12,912 bases of DNA from Thermoplasmata archaeon. GTDB taxonomy: Archaea; Thermoplasmatota; Thermoplasmata; Lutacidiplasmatales; UBA184. This document shows, piece by piece, positions 12,465 to 12,912 of this stretch (the first letter of the stretch is position 1; each line of letters starts with the position of its first letter). The DNA lies in assembly GCA_030037695.1 (NCBI GenBank), contig JASHQF010000135.1, forward strand, positions 1-12,912, given 5' to 3'. A program made the translations under genes and the position numbers. The notes beneath the pieces are model-generated. The model made no database searches, was not told where the DNA came from, and saw only the letters and a program-made list of their open reading frames with translations.

Positions 12465-12912
12465 ATGCGGATCGCGATCGTCGTCGGGAGCACCCGGCCG
12501 GGCCGATTGGGGGAATCCGTCGCGCGCTGGGTGCTCGAGAAGGCCCGCGGGCGTGGGGACGCCGAGTACGAGCTGGTCGACGTCGCCGCATTCCACCTCC
12601 CGCTGCTAGACGAACCGATCCCGGCCTCGCAGCATCGGTACTCCCAGCCGCACACCCGAGCTTGGTCGGAGAAGATCGCCACCTTCGACGGGTTCGTGTT
12701 CGTGACGGGTGAGTACAACCACGGGATCCCGGCGGCGCTCAAGAACGCGATCGACTTCCTGTACGTCGAGTGGACGAACAAGGCGGCGGGCTTCGTCAGC
12801 TACGGCTCGGCGGGCGGCGTGAGGGCCGTCGAGCAGCTCCGGCAGGTGATGGCCGAGATTGGGATCGCCGATGTGAAGACGTCCGTCCCCCTCACCATCG
12901 CCCTGGATTTCA
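12465..12912 (+). CDS. NADPH-dependent FMN reductase (flavodoxin-like), 3' end outside the window
   Basis: The first 149 residues of a flavodoxin-fold reductase of the YieF/ChrR/azoreductase group, which uses NAD(P)H and FMN to reduce quinones, chromate, azo dyes or flavin. Seen: first strand and FMN phosphate loop IVVGSTRPGRLGESVARWV (5-23), the isoalloxazine-contact motif GEYNHGIPAALKNAIDFLYVEW (82-103), and the AGFVSYGSAGGVRAVEQLRQVM segment (108-129), all diagnostic. Family members are usually 180-200 residues, so roughly 30-50 are missing. ATG 12465 is preceded by GGAG with a 4-nt gap. It is same-strand with the GNAT gene but separated by 144 bp and a hairpin, so probably a separate unit. 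It is the second flavin reductase in the window besides the nitroreductase; native substrate unknown. Confidence 0.92.
   Translation, partial: MRIAIVVGSTRPGRLGESVARWVLEKARGRGDAEYELVDVAAFHLPLLDEPIPASQHRYSQPHTRAWSEKIATFDGFVFVTGEYNHGIPAALKNAIDFLYVEWTNKAAGFVSYGSAGGVRAVEQLRQVMAEIGIADVKTSVPLTIALDF

Noticed and set aside
1..12912. CRISPR array, insertion sequence or prophage signals
   Set aside because: No regularly spaced direct repeats, transposase, integrase, terminal inverted repeats or phage genes were seen; composition is even apart from promoter-like AT islands.

Overview
The window reads as a chromosomal piece of a GC-rich archaeon. The strongest marker is a complete group II chaperonin (thermosome) subunit on the minus strand. 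Supporting signs are AT-rich TATA-like boxes about 25-30 bp before several start codons with little or no leader, a YYRWVVTLP-type AbrB/SpoVT protein, and a secreted YVTN propeller ending in 'GLPxGxxWSV' domains. That last combination suggests a high-GC member of the Thermoplasmatota, but this placement is inference; no rRNA or tRNA is present to confirm it. No CRISPR array, insertion sequence, integrase, tRNA or origin was seen.

Layout. 24-1364 (+) is a secreted beta-helix protein followed by a 15-bp hairpin. 1622-2711 (+) is a likely two-gene unit: a nitroreductase-family flavoprotein and a HAM1/RdgB-type XTP/dITP pyrophosphatase that lacks a normal start codon in this sequence. Converging on it, 2775-5324 (-) is a secreted protein with 14 YVTN-like blades. 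Upstream of that, 5511-7169 (-) is the thermosome, whose leader carries a hairpin overlapping its ribosome binding site. A 329-bp region (7170-7498) separates its promoter from the divergent MarR regulator (7499-8011, +), which overlaps by four bases a 14-TM-type MFS efflux gene (8008-9633, +).

The right-hand third holds a small regulatory puzzle. A degenerate M29-aminopeptidase-like gene (10189-11316, -) is divergent from an AbrB-like DNA-binding protein (11410-11652, +). A small unrecognised ORF (9699-10049, -) lies beyond its 3' end. Both minus-strand genes have a TATA box 27-29 bp from ATG and the same 14-bp near-palindrome (consensus TTTAGAATCCTAAA) centred 21.5 bp upstream of TATA; a further copy lies 32 bp beyond one of them. 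This looks like an undescribed small regulon. The window ends with a phosphinothricin-type GNAT acetyltransferase (11811-12320, +) and the 5' part of an NADPH-dependent FMN reductase (12465 onward, +).

Functionally, several genes fit stress and detoxification: nitroreductase, nucleotide-pool cleaner, chaperonin, MarR-controlled efflux, GNAT and flavin reductase. They are not one operon. GC-rich hairpins lie 17-75 nt after most stop codons, which is notable because archaeal termination is usually described as U-tract driven.
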